A stretch of DNA of 64,000 bases from Pelomonas sp. Root405 (GTDB lineage Bacteria > Pseudomonadota > Gammaproteobacteria > Burkholderiales > Burkholderiaceae_C). Position 1 is the first letter of the stretch; every line of letters begins with the position of its first letter. The stretch is from assembly GCF_001425165.1 (NCBI RefSeq), contig NZ_LMDU01000016.1, forward strand, positions 172,931 through 236,930. Direction: 5' to 3'. Below, piece by piece: positions 18,594-26,627 of this stretch. A model generated the notes under the pieces. That model was not told the origin of the DNA and did not search any database. It was given only the letters and a program-made list of their open reading frames with translations. A program made the translations under genes and the position numbers.

Positions 18594-19670
18594 TCAGCCT
18601 TCGGTTTGGGGCGCGCTTTCGCGCAGCTTCAAATAGACCGGCATCGTGCGCGGCTCGGCGCGTTGCCCGCGCAGCTGGGCCAGCAAGGCCTCGACCAATT
18701 CAATGCCGGCTTCCGCCACCGGCTGGTGCACCGTCGTCAACGGCGGCTCGCAGTAGGCGGCGAGCGGCATGTCGTCATAGCCGATGACGGCGACATCGCC
18801 CGGCACGCTGCGGCCCCCGGCGCGCAGAGCCTGGATGGTCAACAGCGCCAGCACATCGCTGCAGCAGACAACGGCGTCGAAGTCACGTCGCATCGCGCAG
18901 AACTGCTGCAGCACGCCGGTCGCCACCCCGGGCTCGAAGGGGGCCGCCACTTCCAGTCCCGCATCGACCGCGAGCCCAGCCTCGCGCAGCGCCTGCGCAT
19001 AGCCCTGGCGGCGAAGCCAGACCTCGGGAAGGTGGGCATCGCCAACGAAGGCGATGCGACGCCGGCCAAGCTGCAGCAGATGGCGCGTGGCCAACGTGCC
19101 GCCCAGCACGTTGTCGCCGCCGACGCTGCAGTAGAGCTGCTGCGGCAGCTCGCCGCCCCACACCACCAGCGGCAGCTTGCGCGCGGCCATCTCGTTGAGC
19201 TGGTCATGGTGGCGCCATTGGCCGATCAGCACGACGCCGATGGCCTTGCCGGAATCGAACCAGCCCGCCGCAAGATCCAGGCGCTCGGCGTCGACTCGCG
19301 ACAGCAGCATGTCGTAGCCGCGGTCCGTCAATGCGTCGGCGATAGAGCCGACGATGGACAGGAAGAAGGGATCGGAGATGTGCTGGCGCGATTTGGCGTC
19401 GTACGGCACGACGACGGCGATGGTCCTGTTCTCCTGCAGCCGCAGGTTGCGTGCGCCCAGGTTGATCGAATAGTTCAGCGATCGAGCCAGTTCGGCGACG
19501 CGCTGGCGCGTCTCGGCATTCACCAGCTCGCTGCCGTTGAGCGCCCGCGACACGGTGGACACGGAGACGCCCGCCAGGCGCGCGATGTCCACCATCTGCA
19601 GCCGCCGCTGCTCGCTGGTGCTGGTATCGGTGGAACTCGGCGAAGCTTTGGACTTGGGCATCGGCGGCAT
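18594..19670 (-). CDS. LacI-family transcriptional regulator of the sucrose locus
   Basis: A 358-residue regulator. The N-terminal helix-turn-helix MVDIARLAGVSVSTVSRALNGSE is followed by a periplasmic-binding-protein-like sensor domain (RTIAVVVPYDAKSRQHISDPFF, DAVVCCSDVLAL, VIGYDDMPLAAYCEPPLTTV). The start is uncertain: MPPM at 19670, MPKS at 19661 or a TTG at 19691; no strong ribosome-binding site separates them. It lies immediately upstream of the sucrose operon on the same strand, with the operator between them, so local control of that operon is likely. The inducer is unknown. Confidence 0.9.
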   Translation of the reverse strand: MPPMPKSKASPSSTDTSTSEQRRLQMVDIARLAGVSVSTVSRALNGSELVNAETRQRVAELARSLNYSINLGARNLRLQENRTIAVVVPYDAKSRQHISDPFFLSIVGSIADALTDRGYDMLLSRVDAERLDLAAGWFDSGKAIGVVLIGQWRHHDQLNEMAARKLPLVVWGGELPQQLYCSVGGDNVLGGTLATRHLLQLGRRRIAFVGDAHLPEVWLRRQGYAQALREAGLAVDAGLEVAAPFEPGVATGVLQQFCAMRRDFDAVVCCSDVLALLTIQALRAGGRSVPGDVAVIGYDDMPLAAYCEPPLTTVHQPVAEAGIELVEALLAQLRGQRAEPRTMPVYLKLRESAPQTEG

Positions 19671-19723
19671 CGTAAGCAGGCCCTGGCACAACCGCTACAC
19701 AAGCCACGCAGCGCACAACGAAA

Positions 19724-19747
19724 AAAGGCCGGCGGGTGCCGGCCTTT
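19724..19747 (-). terminator. Rho-independent terminator after the MHS transporter
   Basis: A perfect 10-bp stem AAAGGCCGGC / GCCGGCCTTT with a 4-base loop. On the minus strand it is followed by a T-tract. It is about 125 bp downstream of the transporter stop and just upstream of the LacI gene. The stretch 19748-19871 holds no gene. Confidence 0.85.
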
Positions 19748-19871
19748 GGGTTGAGTCGGGTCGGGCGGCGTGCTTACCGCGCGACATGGCTCATTCTTGC
19801 CAGCCGGCTCGCATGCCGGCCGTACTTCGGCAGCCGTCGGACAGGCCGCGGGGCCCATCCTCGGTGCGGCT

Positions 19872-21551
19872 TCAGTCCTTTGCGTAGATGTCGACGTCCT
19901 TGGTCTCACGCACGAACAGCACGCCGATGACGAAGGTCATCACGGCGATGACGATGGGGTACCAGAGGCCGTGATAGATGTTGCCGTTCTGGGCCACCAT
20001 GGCGAAGGTGATCGAAGGCAGCATGCCGCCGAACCAGCCATTGCCGATGTGATACGGCAGGCTCATCGAGGTGTAGCGGATACGGGTCGGGAACATCTCC
20101 ACCAGCATGGCCGCGATCGGGCCATAGACCATGGTCACGTAAAGCACCAGGATGAACAGGATGCCGATGACCAGAGGCACGTTGGCCTTGGCCATGTCGG
20201 CCTTGGCCGGGTAGCCGGCGGCCGTCATCGCAGCACCCAGGTCCTTCTTGAAGGCGGCGATGGCCTTGACGCTGGCTTCGTCGAACTTGTGCTCGGTCAG
20301 CTTGCTGGCGGTCGGGACGGCGATTTCCTTGTCGCCCACCTTGACCACGGTCGGCGCACCGGCTGGGGCCTCGACGGTCTCGGAGCTGGCCGACGACTGG
20401 GCCAGCGCGCGCTTGGCGATGTCGCAGGCGCTCGTGAAGTCGACTTCACGTGCCAGCGGGCTGCCCTGGAAGGAGCAGCTGGCCATGTTGGTGGTCAGCG
20501 TGACCTTCTGGGTCTCCTGGGCCTTGGCAAGGTCCGGGTTGGCGGCAGCGGTCAGCGCCTTGAACAGCGGGAAGTAGGTGACGGCAGCGAGCAGCAGGCC
20601 GGCCATGATGATCGGCTTGCGGCCGATCTTGTCCGACAGCGTGCCGAAGATGACAAAGAACGGCGTGCCCAGAATCAGCGAGATCGCAATCCAGATGTTG
20701 GCACTGGCCGCTTCGACCTTGAGCACCGACGTCAGGAAGAACAGCGCGTAGAACTGGCCCGTGTACCAGACCACGCCCTGGCCGGCCACCAGGCCGAAGA
20801 GGGCCAGCAGCACGATCTTCAGGTTCTTCCACTGGCCGAAGGACTCGGACAACGGCGCCTTGGAGGTCTTGCCCTCGGCCTTCATCTTCTGGAAGGCGGG
20901 CGACTCGTTCATGCTCAAACGAATCCACACCGAGATGCCCAGCAGCAGGATGGACAGGATGAACGGAATGCGCCAGCCCCAGTCGCCGAACTCCTTCTCG
21001 CCCAGCGCGGTGCGCGTGCCGAGAATGACCATCAGCGACAGGAACAGGCCCAGCGTCGCCGTCGTCTGGATCCACGAGGTGTAGGCGCCGCGCTTGCCGT
21101 GCGGCGCATGCTCGGCCACGTAGGTGGCGGCACCGCCGTACTCGCCGCCGAGGGCCAGGCCCTGCAGCAGGCGCAGGATGATCAGGATGACCGGAGCGGC
21201 AGCGCCGATGGTCGCGTAGGTGGGCAGCACGCCGACGATGAACGTCGACAGGCCCATGATCAGGATGGTGACCAGGAAGGTGTACTTCCGGCCGATCATG
21301 TCGCCAAGGCGGCCGAACACCAGCGCGCCGAAGGGGCGCACGATGAAGCCGGCGGCAAAGGCCATCAGCGACGCGATGAACGCGGCGCCAGGCTCAAGGC
21401 CCGCGAAGAACTGCTTCGCAATGATGGCCGCGAGCGAACCGTAGAGATAGAAGTCGTACCACTCGAACACCGTGCCCAGTGAGGAGGCGAAGATGACCTT
21501 CTTCTCCTCCTTGGTCATCGGCGTCGCGGCCGTGGAAGTCGCAGTTGCCAT
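19872..21551 (-). CDS. MFS transporter of the metabolite:H+ symporter (MHS) family
   Basis: A 559-residue inner-membrane carrier. The start region SSLGTVFEWYDFYLYGSLAA and RPFGALVFGRLGDMIGRKYTF followed by GLALGGEYGGAATYVAEHAP are MHS family signatures (proline/betaine, citrate, shikimate, alpha-ketoglutarate carriers). It is longer than most members because of an insertion at about residues 330-455 containing two Cys residues and low-complexity Ala/Ser/Lys sequence between two membrane segments. The start ATG has GGAGA upstream. It is monocistronic, with its own terminator and an unusual 11-bp tandem repeat in its upstream region. The substrate is not predictable. Confidence 0.9.
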   Translation of the reverse strand: MATATSTAATPMTKEEKKVIFASSLGTVFEWYDFYLYGSLAAIIAKQFFAGLEPGAAFIASLMAFAAGFIVRPFGALVFGRLGDMIGRKYTFLVTILIMGLSTFIVGVLPTYATIGAAAPVILIILRLLQGLALGGEYGGAATYVAEHAPHGKRGAYTSWIQTTATLGLFLSLMVILGTRTALGEKEFGDWGWRIPFILSILLLGISVWIRLSMNESPAFQKMKAEGKTSKAPLSESFGQWKNLKIVLLALFGLVAGQGVVWYTGQFYALFFLTSVLKVEAASANIWIAISLILGTPFFVIFGTLSDKIGRKPIIMAGLLLAAVTYFPLFKALTAAANPDLAKAQETQKVTLTTNMASCSFQGSPLAREVDFTSACDIAKRALAQSSASSETVEAPAGAPTVVKVGDKEIAVPTASKLTEHKFDEASVKAIAAFKKDLGAAMTAAGYPAKADMAKANVPLVIGILFILVLYVTMVYGPIAAMLVEMFPTRIRYTSMSLPYHIGNGWFGGMLPSITFAMVAQNGNIYHGLWYPIVIAVMTFVIGVLFVRETKDVDIYAKD

Positions 21552-21620
21552 GAAAGTCTCCGTCTGTAGTCGGACCGCCCCACGCCGGGGCCGTCCTTGG
21601 GGCGGACTATTCACACCGCC

Positions 21621-21664
21621 TCTGACCGTGTTCTGACGCGAGTCTGAATCGAGGCTGACAAACT
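21621..21664. repeat. Four 11-bp tandem units upstream of the MHS transporter
   Basis: Four units begin TCTGAC, TCTGAC, TCTGAA and GCTGAC at exact 11-bp spacing (CTGA at 21622, 21633, 21644, 21655). This is about 70-115 bp upstream of the transporter start. One-turn direct repeats are the usual architecture of OmpR/PhoB-type response-regulator boxes, so a binding array is plausible. No regulator is encoded nearby. The rest of 21552-21752 shows nothing else distinct. Confidence 0.55.
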
Positions 21665-21752
21665 CCGCACGAACCCCAGGTCAACATTTCTCAATGCGGG
21701 AAATCGCGGGCGTCACGGGTAAGTCCCGAGTCTGGTTGTGAACCGAAGTTGA

Positions 21753-22412
21753 CTAATGCCGCCGCGTGACGCCAGGGCGCGGACGGCCGGCCTCTTCCCA
21801 TATGCCCGTCCGAAACCAGGGGTCACCCGCCAGCGCGGCGCGCAGCATGGGCAAGGCGTCCTGGCCCCAGAACAGGCGACCATCAAGTTCAACCGTCGGC
21901 ACGCCGAACACACCGAGCGCCAGCGCTGCCTCCGTCTCGCTGCGCAGCCGCTGCTTGATGGCGTCCCCGGCCGGGTCCTGCGCGGGCGCCAGGCGTTCGG
22001 ACAGTGCGGCGAGGCGGGCAGCATCGCCGGCATCCGCGCCGCCACCGCGCCAGACATGGTGGAAGAGCTGCTCGACGACCCAGCGCCCCGGCGTATCGCC
22101 CGGCTGACCTTCGAGGGCGGCGCAGGCCCAAGCCAGGCGCAGCAGCGGCAGCGGGTTGAAGGGATGCTGGGCGGGTGCGTCCAGCACGACCCCCTGGCAG
22201 TGCGCCAGCCAGGCCACCTGGCGGAAGGTCCAGCGGCGCTTGGCCTCGATCTCCGCCGGCCCTTTCTGACCCAGCGCCTGCAGCAGGGCTGCAAAGAGAA
22301 TGGGCCGGTAGACGACCTCCACGCTGTGCCCCGCCAACGCTTCAGGCAGGGCCTCGAACGCCAGCGCGGCGTAGGGTGAGATGGGGTCGAAGTAGAAGGT
22401 CAGCTGTTTCAC
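21753..22412 (-). CDS. 2-hydroxychromene-2-carboxylate isomerase-like (DsbA/GST-kappa family)
   Basis: A 219-residue thioredoxin-fold protein. The N-terminal FYFDPISPYAALAFEALP carries the Ser of the SPY motif used in place of a CxxC by HCCA isomerases and kappa-class GSTs, and GVFGVPTVELDGRLFWGQD is the conserved cis-Pro region. It is probably a glutathione-dependent isomerase or transferase. No naphthalene-type pathway surrounds it, so the aromatic role is uncertain. The start is GTG, sharing GTGA with the stop of the DUF1289 gene, so it is translationally coupled to that gene. Confidence 0.85.
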   Translation of the reverse strand: MKQLTFYFDPISPYAALAFEALPEALAGHSVEVVYRPILFAALLQALGQKGPAEIEAKRRWTFRQVAWLAHCQGVVLDAPAQHPFNPLPLLRLAWACAALEGQPGDTPGRWVVEQLFHHVWRGGGADAGDAARLAALSERLAPAQDPAGDAIKQRLRSETEAALALGVFGVPTVELDGRLFWGQDALPMLRAALAGDPWFRTGIWEEAGRPRPGVTRRH

Positions 22413-22624
22413 AGGCAGCCTTGCGGGTTGGTTGCTGGGCCCAGCCAGACGCCGAGGCGCTGCAGTTCGACGCGACGCGGCGGCAGTTCATCGAGCACGC
22501 GGCGTTGCACGGCATCAGGCGCGCCGCCCCAGCCGGCAATCTCGTCGAGGCTGCGAGCGCAGCCCCGGCACCAGCCGCTGGCGGCATCCATCTGGCAGAC
22601 GTTGATGCAGGGCGACTTCAGCAT
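22409..22624 (-). CDS. DUF1289 family small Cys-rich protein
   Basis: A 71-residue protein with the DUF1289 pattern of Cys residues: SPCINVCQMD followed by GWCRGCARSLDEIAGW, four cysteines likely to bind a metal. The start MLKSPCINVC at 22624 matches family starts better than a longer reading. It lies between the YbaK-like gene (7 bp upstream) and the isomerase gene (overlapping by 4). The biochemical role of the family is not known. Identification is by the motif only. Confidence 0.85.
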   Translation of the reverse strand: MLKSPCINVCQMDAASGWCRGCARSLDEIAGWGGAPDAVQRRVLDELPPRRVELQRLGVWLGPATNPQGCL

Positions 22625-22631
22625 GTCACCC

Positions 22632-23141
22632 TCACTGCACGACATCGATGACCGGCGCGCCAGTGAGCTTCTCCAGATCGGCCGGCGTCAGCTTGAACAC
22701 GCCGTTGGGATGCCCGGCCGCAGCCCAGATGATGTCGAAGCGGAACAGCTCGCGATCGATGAAGAGCTGGGGCGCAGACAAACCGTCGGCAGGTGCGAAG
22801 CCGGCTGGCGAGACGCCGCCGATTGAGAAGCCCGTGCGCGCCTTGACGAAATCGGCATCGGCCCGGCCGAGCGGGCCGGTGTGGGGCTTGAGCTTCACTT
22901 CGTCAACGCGCTTGTCGCCCGAGGTGATGACGAGCACAGCCGAGTCGTCGCCCTTGCGGCGGAACACGACGGATTTGGCGATTTGGCCGAGCGCCACACC
23001 CAGCGCGTCGGCCGCTTCCTGCGCGGTTCGGGCAGCAACGTCCAGCCACAGCGGTGGGTACGGATGCTGCCGTGCCGCAAGCGCGGCGCTGACGCGCTGG
23101 AAGCCTTCGGGTCGGGTGTCGCGGGGTTCGAGTTCAGCCAT
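22632..23141 (-). CDS. YbaK/EbsC-type aminoacyl-tRNA deacylase domain protein
   Basis: A 169-residue stand-alone tRNA-editing domain. AKSVVFRRKGDDSAVLVITSGDKRVD contains the conserved Lys of the YbaK/ProX superfamily, and FSIGGVSPAGF is the GxxSP-type motif. The known activity of the family is hydrolysis of mischarged Cys-, Ala- or Pro-tRNA. It begins a short operon with DUF1289 and the isomerase. The precise tRNA substrate is not determinable. The coding start MAELEPRDTRPEG is well positioned but has no strong ribosome-binding site. Confidence 0.88.
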   Translation of the reverse strand: MAELEPRDTRPEGFQRVSAALAARQHPYPPLWLDVAARTAQEAADALGVALGQIAKSVVFRRKGDDSAVLVITSGDKRVDEVKLKPHTGPLGRADADFVKARTGFSIGGVSPAGFAPADGLSAPQLFIDRELFRFDIIWAAAGHPNGVFKLTPADLEKLTGAPVIDVVQ

Positions 23142-23167
23142 GGCCGCGATTGTGTCGCGGCGCCTGC

Positions 23168-23581
23168 TCAGTCGTGACCCTTGCCATGGCCCTTGCCTTT
23201 GTCCTTGTCTTTGCCATGGCCCTTGTCCTTGCCGTGACCCTTGTCTGGGCCCTTGCCACCGTGGTCATGCCCGCTGTAGCGCTGTTCGTACCAATCCTCA
23301 CGGACGAAATAGACCGGCATGCCACAGGCGTTGTAGCGCCCGCAATGCTTGGCCCAGTTCTTCTGGTGACCGGGTGGGATGCGCATGTAGACAGGCTCGA
23401 CATGCACCGGCCGGCGTTGCACCCAGATGGGCTCGCGCAACACCACCGGCGGCGGTGCGTTGCCGATGTCGATGCGGCCGTAGAAGCCGGGCTGGCCAAT
23501 CTGCACGGACACGCCGACATCCGTGGCGTGCACGGTGCCGGCCAGCAGAGTGGCGCTCAGGGCGAGGACGATTTTTCTCAT
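23168..23581 (-). CDS. Secreted protein with His/Lys/Gly-rich repeat tail
   Basis: A 137-residue protein with a signal peptide (MRKIVLALSATLLAGTVHA), a conserved-looking middle (IPPGHQKNWAKHCGRYNACG with two Cys, then VYFVREDWYEQRY) and a C-terminal tail of about 34 residues built from repeats such as GHGKDK and KGHGK. The tail is highly basic and histidine-rich, suggesting metal or polyanion binding. The start at 23581 has AAGGAA upstream. The matching DNA (23170-23270) is a degenerate direct repeat. The middle resembles small exported proteins seen in Burkholderiales; no function is assigned. Confidence 0.8.
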   Translation of the reverse strand: MRKIVLALSATLLAGTVHATDVGVSVQIGQPGFYGRIDIGNAPPPVVLREPIWVQRRPVHVEPVYMRIPPGHQKNWAKHCGRYNACGMPVYFVREDWYEQRYSGHDHGGKGPDKGHGKDKGHGKDKDKGKGHGKGHD

Positions 23582-23632
23582 GATGTTTCCTTCACGGCGG
23601 GGGCATGCCACGGCGGCCTTTGCCGATCATCG

Positions 23633-24895
23633 TCACGGCTCTGCGCCCGCCTGGCACTGCACCGATTCGACCACGCGCGGGCGTTCAGCGGTCAATGGCA
23701 CGAAAAGCGGGTTCGCCACACGCACCGGAACGACGTCGAGGCTCGCACCAAGCACCGTGTAGTCCTCGCTTCCATGCCCGGCGCTGCACCAGCCCACCAG
23801 CCCCGGGCTGCGGTGCAGGCGGAACTCGAAGCCGATGTCCGGCGCCGTGTCGTCGGGCCGCGGGTTGGCCCGGTAGGCCAGGCCGCGCACTTCGGCAGCA
23901 GGGCCGTCGAGCAGTTGGGTCATCGCACCGAGGATGCAGCCATCGCCGAGGATGTCGAGGAAATAGCGGTCCGTCTCCAAGCCGGGCTTGAAGCCGGGAG
24001 CAGCCGGGTCGATGCACGGCGCACGCAGCTTGTGTGGTGCGGGCGTCGTCGCGCCGCTGGCGAGGTCATGGTGGTCGCCGCGGTCCAGGTATGACAGCCG
24101 CGCACCGCGCAGGTTGAAGGCCGGCAGGGCAGCGTCGTGGGTCGCCCCGCCCAGGTCGACGAGCAGGGCACCGCTGCCGCCCAGCACTTCCAGCCGCCCT
24201 CCCTTGATGACAACGGCCGCGTTCTCATCGACGCCCAGGCCGAGGCGGTAGCCCAGGGCCTGCATGGCCGGCAACATGCGACCGATGCGGCCGCGCTTGA
24301 GGAAATGCTGGTCGATCAGCAGCGCCGGATCGACGAAGCCGAAACCCTGGTCGTACTCGCGGCCAGCGCGCCACTGGCCTTTCAGCACGGCAAGGTTGTC
24401 CATCGCGTCACGGAACATCAGCCGGCTCATGACGGCCGCGCCCGCGCTGGTGCCAGCCACGACGCCGCCCGCCGCGAAGACGGCACGTATGGCGTCCAGC
24501 ATCGCTGTCGGTTGGCCCGCCGGCTGCAGCGTGTCGACGATGAACTCCTGAGAGCCGCCCGAGAAAAACACGCCCCGGGCTGCAGTCACGCGGGCGATCA
24601 AGGCCTCATTGCGCAAGGCGGTCTGCAGGTCGACGCCTTCGAGATGCGGCGCCACCGGGATGACCTCGGCGCGTGCGCCGCAGCGGTTCAGCGCCCCGAC
24701 GATCTGGGCAGCGACGCGCTCCGGATCAGCCGCCGCCGTCGGGAAGACGGCGATGGCAGCGCCGGCACCGCCAGCCTCATCGACGATGCGCTGCCAGACG
24801 GCGTCACTGTCCGCCTTGAGCGCGCCGCCGATGACGATGACGGTGCCTGCATGGGTTGGACTGGGCAAGATGGCCGCCGGGCGTTCGGGATTCAC
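23633..24895 (-). CDS. Cyanophycinase-like S51 peptidase, cytoplasmic
   Basis: A 420-residue protein without a signal peptide. The S51 catalytic Ser is in VVAGTSAGAAVMS, followed by LLIDQHFLKRGRIGRM with the family His and LGLGVDENAAVV with the Glu region, all as in cyanophycinase. Canonical CphB is about 270 residues; here about 130 residues of C-terminal extension are added, shared with the next gene. It likely cleaves beta-aspartyl peptides, such as cyanophycin or similar isopeptides. It lies 102 bp downstream of a paralogous exported peptidase on the same strand. No cyanophycin synthetase is in the window. Confidence 0.85.
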   Translation of the reverse strand: MNPERPAAILPSPTHAGTVIVIGGALKADSDAVWQRIVDEAGGAGAAIAVFPTAAADPERVAAQIVGALNRCGARAEVIPVAPHLEGVDLQTALRNEALIARVTAARGVFFSGGSQEFIVDTLQPAGQPTAMLDAIRAVFAAGGVVAGTSAGAAVMSRLMFRDAMDNLAVLKGQWRAGREYDQGFGFVDPALLIDQHFLKRGRIGRMLPAMQALGYRLGLGVDENAAVVIKGGRLEVLGGSGALLVDLGGATHDAALPAFNLRGARLSYLDRGDHHDLASGATTPAPHKLRAPCIDPAAPGFKPGLETDRYFLDILGDGCILGAMTQLLDGPAAEVRGLAYRANPRPDDTAPDIGFEFRLHRSPGLVGWCSAGHGSEDYTVLGASLDVVPVRVANPLFVPLTAERPRVVESVQCQAGAEP

Positions 24896-24997
24896 AAGCC
24901 GTCATCTTGGCAGGCCCGCGACCCGTCCGATACCGGGAGAGGTCCGGAGAGAAGAAAGGCCGGTGACCAAACGATGCCGGCGTGTCGCCGATCCAGG

Positions 24998-26458
24998 CTA
25001 CTGGGGCGCCGAAGCGGCTGCGGCCGAAGCCGCCGAAGCCGCGGTAGCCGGTGCAGCCAGCGGCTGCCGCGGTGGCGCCCAACCGCCGTACAGCGGCATG
25101 GGCAGTCGCACGGGCGTGATGTCGAGGTAGAGGTTGGTGACGGTGAACTGTTCGCCGCCAAACTCCTCGGTGCTCCAGCCCAGTGAGTCCGAGCCTTTGT
25201 AGATGCGGAAGAGGAAGCCCAGCTCGCCGAGCGGGTCGTTGGTGCGCGGCAGCACGTCGAAGGCCAGGCCCTTGACCTCCTTGCGCACGCTGTCGATGAG
25301 CCGGCTCATCGCGCCCGAGATCGTCGAATCGCCCAGCATGTCGAGGTGGAAGACGTCGTCGGTGTAGTACGGCTTGAAGTTGGGGGACTCGGCGTCGTGG
25401 ACCTCGCCGCGCAGCTTGGGCGCCGACGGCGTCGTCGAGCGCGCACGCATGTGGAAGCGGTCGCCGTGCTCCAGGTAGGAAAGCCGGGCGCCCTGCACGT
25501 TGAAGGCACCCAGTGACGCGTCGCTCTTCGCTTCGGTCAGGTCGACGATCAGCGCGCCGCGGTCGCCGACGACCTCGATCTCGTCACCGCGGATGACCGC
25601 CGCCGTGTTCTCGTCCACGCCCAGGCCCAGCTTGTAGCCCTTGGCCATCATGAGCGGGATCATGCGGCCGAAGCGGCCGCGCTTGAGGAAGTGCTGGTCG
25701 ACGAAAAGGTGCGGCCCAACAAAGCCCAGGCCGCGGTCGACCTGCTTGCCATCGGCGAAGCGACCCTTGAGCACATTCATGACGCTGGGCGCGTCGCGGA
25801 ACATGATGGTGCTCATGATGGCAGCCCCCGCGGAGGTGCCTGCGACGACGCCGCCCTTGCGGTAGACATCCCAGATGGCTTCCAGCATCGGCGTGCTCTG
25901 GCCACCGGGCTGCAGCACGTCGACGATGCGCTCCTGCAGGCCGCCGGTGAAGAACACGCCCTTGGCGGCCTTGACCTTGGCGATCAGCGCGGGGTCACGC
26001 ACGACCTTGGTCAGGTCCACCCAGGAGAACTTGGGCGCCACCGGCAAGGCCTCGGCGACGGCGCCGCGACGCTGCAGCAGGTCGACCACCTGCTTGGCGC
26101 TGGCCTCCGGGTCCTCGCTCGCGGTGCCGAACACGACGAAGCGCGCACCCTTGCCACCGGCCAGCTGCACGATGCGCTGCCACACCTCATCGTTGTCGGC
26201 TTTGAGCGCGCCGCCGATGGGCACGGCGTAACCGCGGATCGGCGGTTCGGCATCCGGGACCGGCACCAGCGCCGATTCAACCGGCGCGGGCCTGGCAGGT
26301 GTGGGCGCGGCCGTGCGCGGTGCCACCGCGGGTGGCGTTGCACGCAGCTGCCTGCTGCTCTGTGCCGATGTACTGGCGGCCGATGTCGTCGGGGGCGCCG
26401 CCTGCACGCCCATCGCCACGGCCATTGCCGCCAAACCCGCCCAGATCCATGCCCTCAT
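24998..26458 (-). CDS. Cyanophycinase-like S51 peptidase, exported
   Basis: A 486-residue paralogue of the neighbouring gene with a Sec signal (MRAWIWAGLAAMAVAMGVQA) and a Pro/Ala/Ser-rich linker before the peptidase domain. The motifs VVAGTSAGAAIMS, LFVDQHFLKRGRFGRM and LGLGVDENTAAV are conserved, as is the C-terminal extension. The start at 26458 has a strong AAGGAGG. It would act in the periplasm or outside the cell. It is divergent from a TonB receptor 169 bp away. Together this suggests scavenging of beta-aspartyl polymers or peptides, which is an inference. Confidence 0.85.
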   Translation of the reverse strand: MRAWIWAGLAAMAVAMGVQAAPPTTSAASTSAQSSRQLRATPPAVAPRTAAPTPARPAPVESALVPVPDAEPPIRGYAVPIGGALKADNDEVWQRIVQLAGGKGARFVVFGTASEDPEASAKQVVDLLQRRGAVAEALPVAPKFSWVDLTKVVRDPALIAKVKAAKGVFFTGGLQERIVDVLQPGGQSTPMLEAIWDVYRKGGVVAGTSAGAAIMSTIMFRDAPSVMNVLKGRFADGKQVDRGLGFVGPHLFVDQHFLKRGRFGRMIPLMMAKGYKLGLGVDENTAAVIRGDEIEVVGDRGALIVDLTEAKSDASLGAFNVQGARLSYLEHGDRFHMRARSTTPSAPKLRGEVHDAESPNFKPYYTDDVFHLDMLGDSTISGAMSRLIDSVRKEVKGLAFDVLPRTNDPLGELGFLFRIYKGSDSLGWSTEEFGGEQFTVTNLYLDITPVRLPMPLYGGWAPPRQPLAAPATAASAASAAAASAPQ

Positions 26459-26627
26459 GCCCACAACCTCCTTGGTCCGTCGCGCACATGATGACAGAGC
26501 CCGCATGACGACCCGCCCCTAACTCAAACAAGCGGACACGTGGCGCGGGCGAGACGAATGCCTGCAGTGCCAACTGTGAGCTAGCGCAGCCGTGCATAGA
26601 CTCGCCCCAACCCATTGGAGTGTGCCC

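Noticed and set aside
16381-18636. Long plus-strand frame opposite the TonB receptor
   Set aside because: Antisense artefact with low-complexity Val/Gly/Asp sequence.
23170-23270. Short repeats resembling a CRISPR-like array
   Set aside because: They are in-frame codons of a His/Lys/Gly repeat tail, without spacers of regular size and without cas genes.
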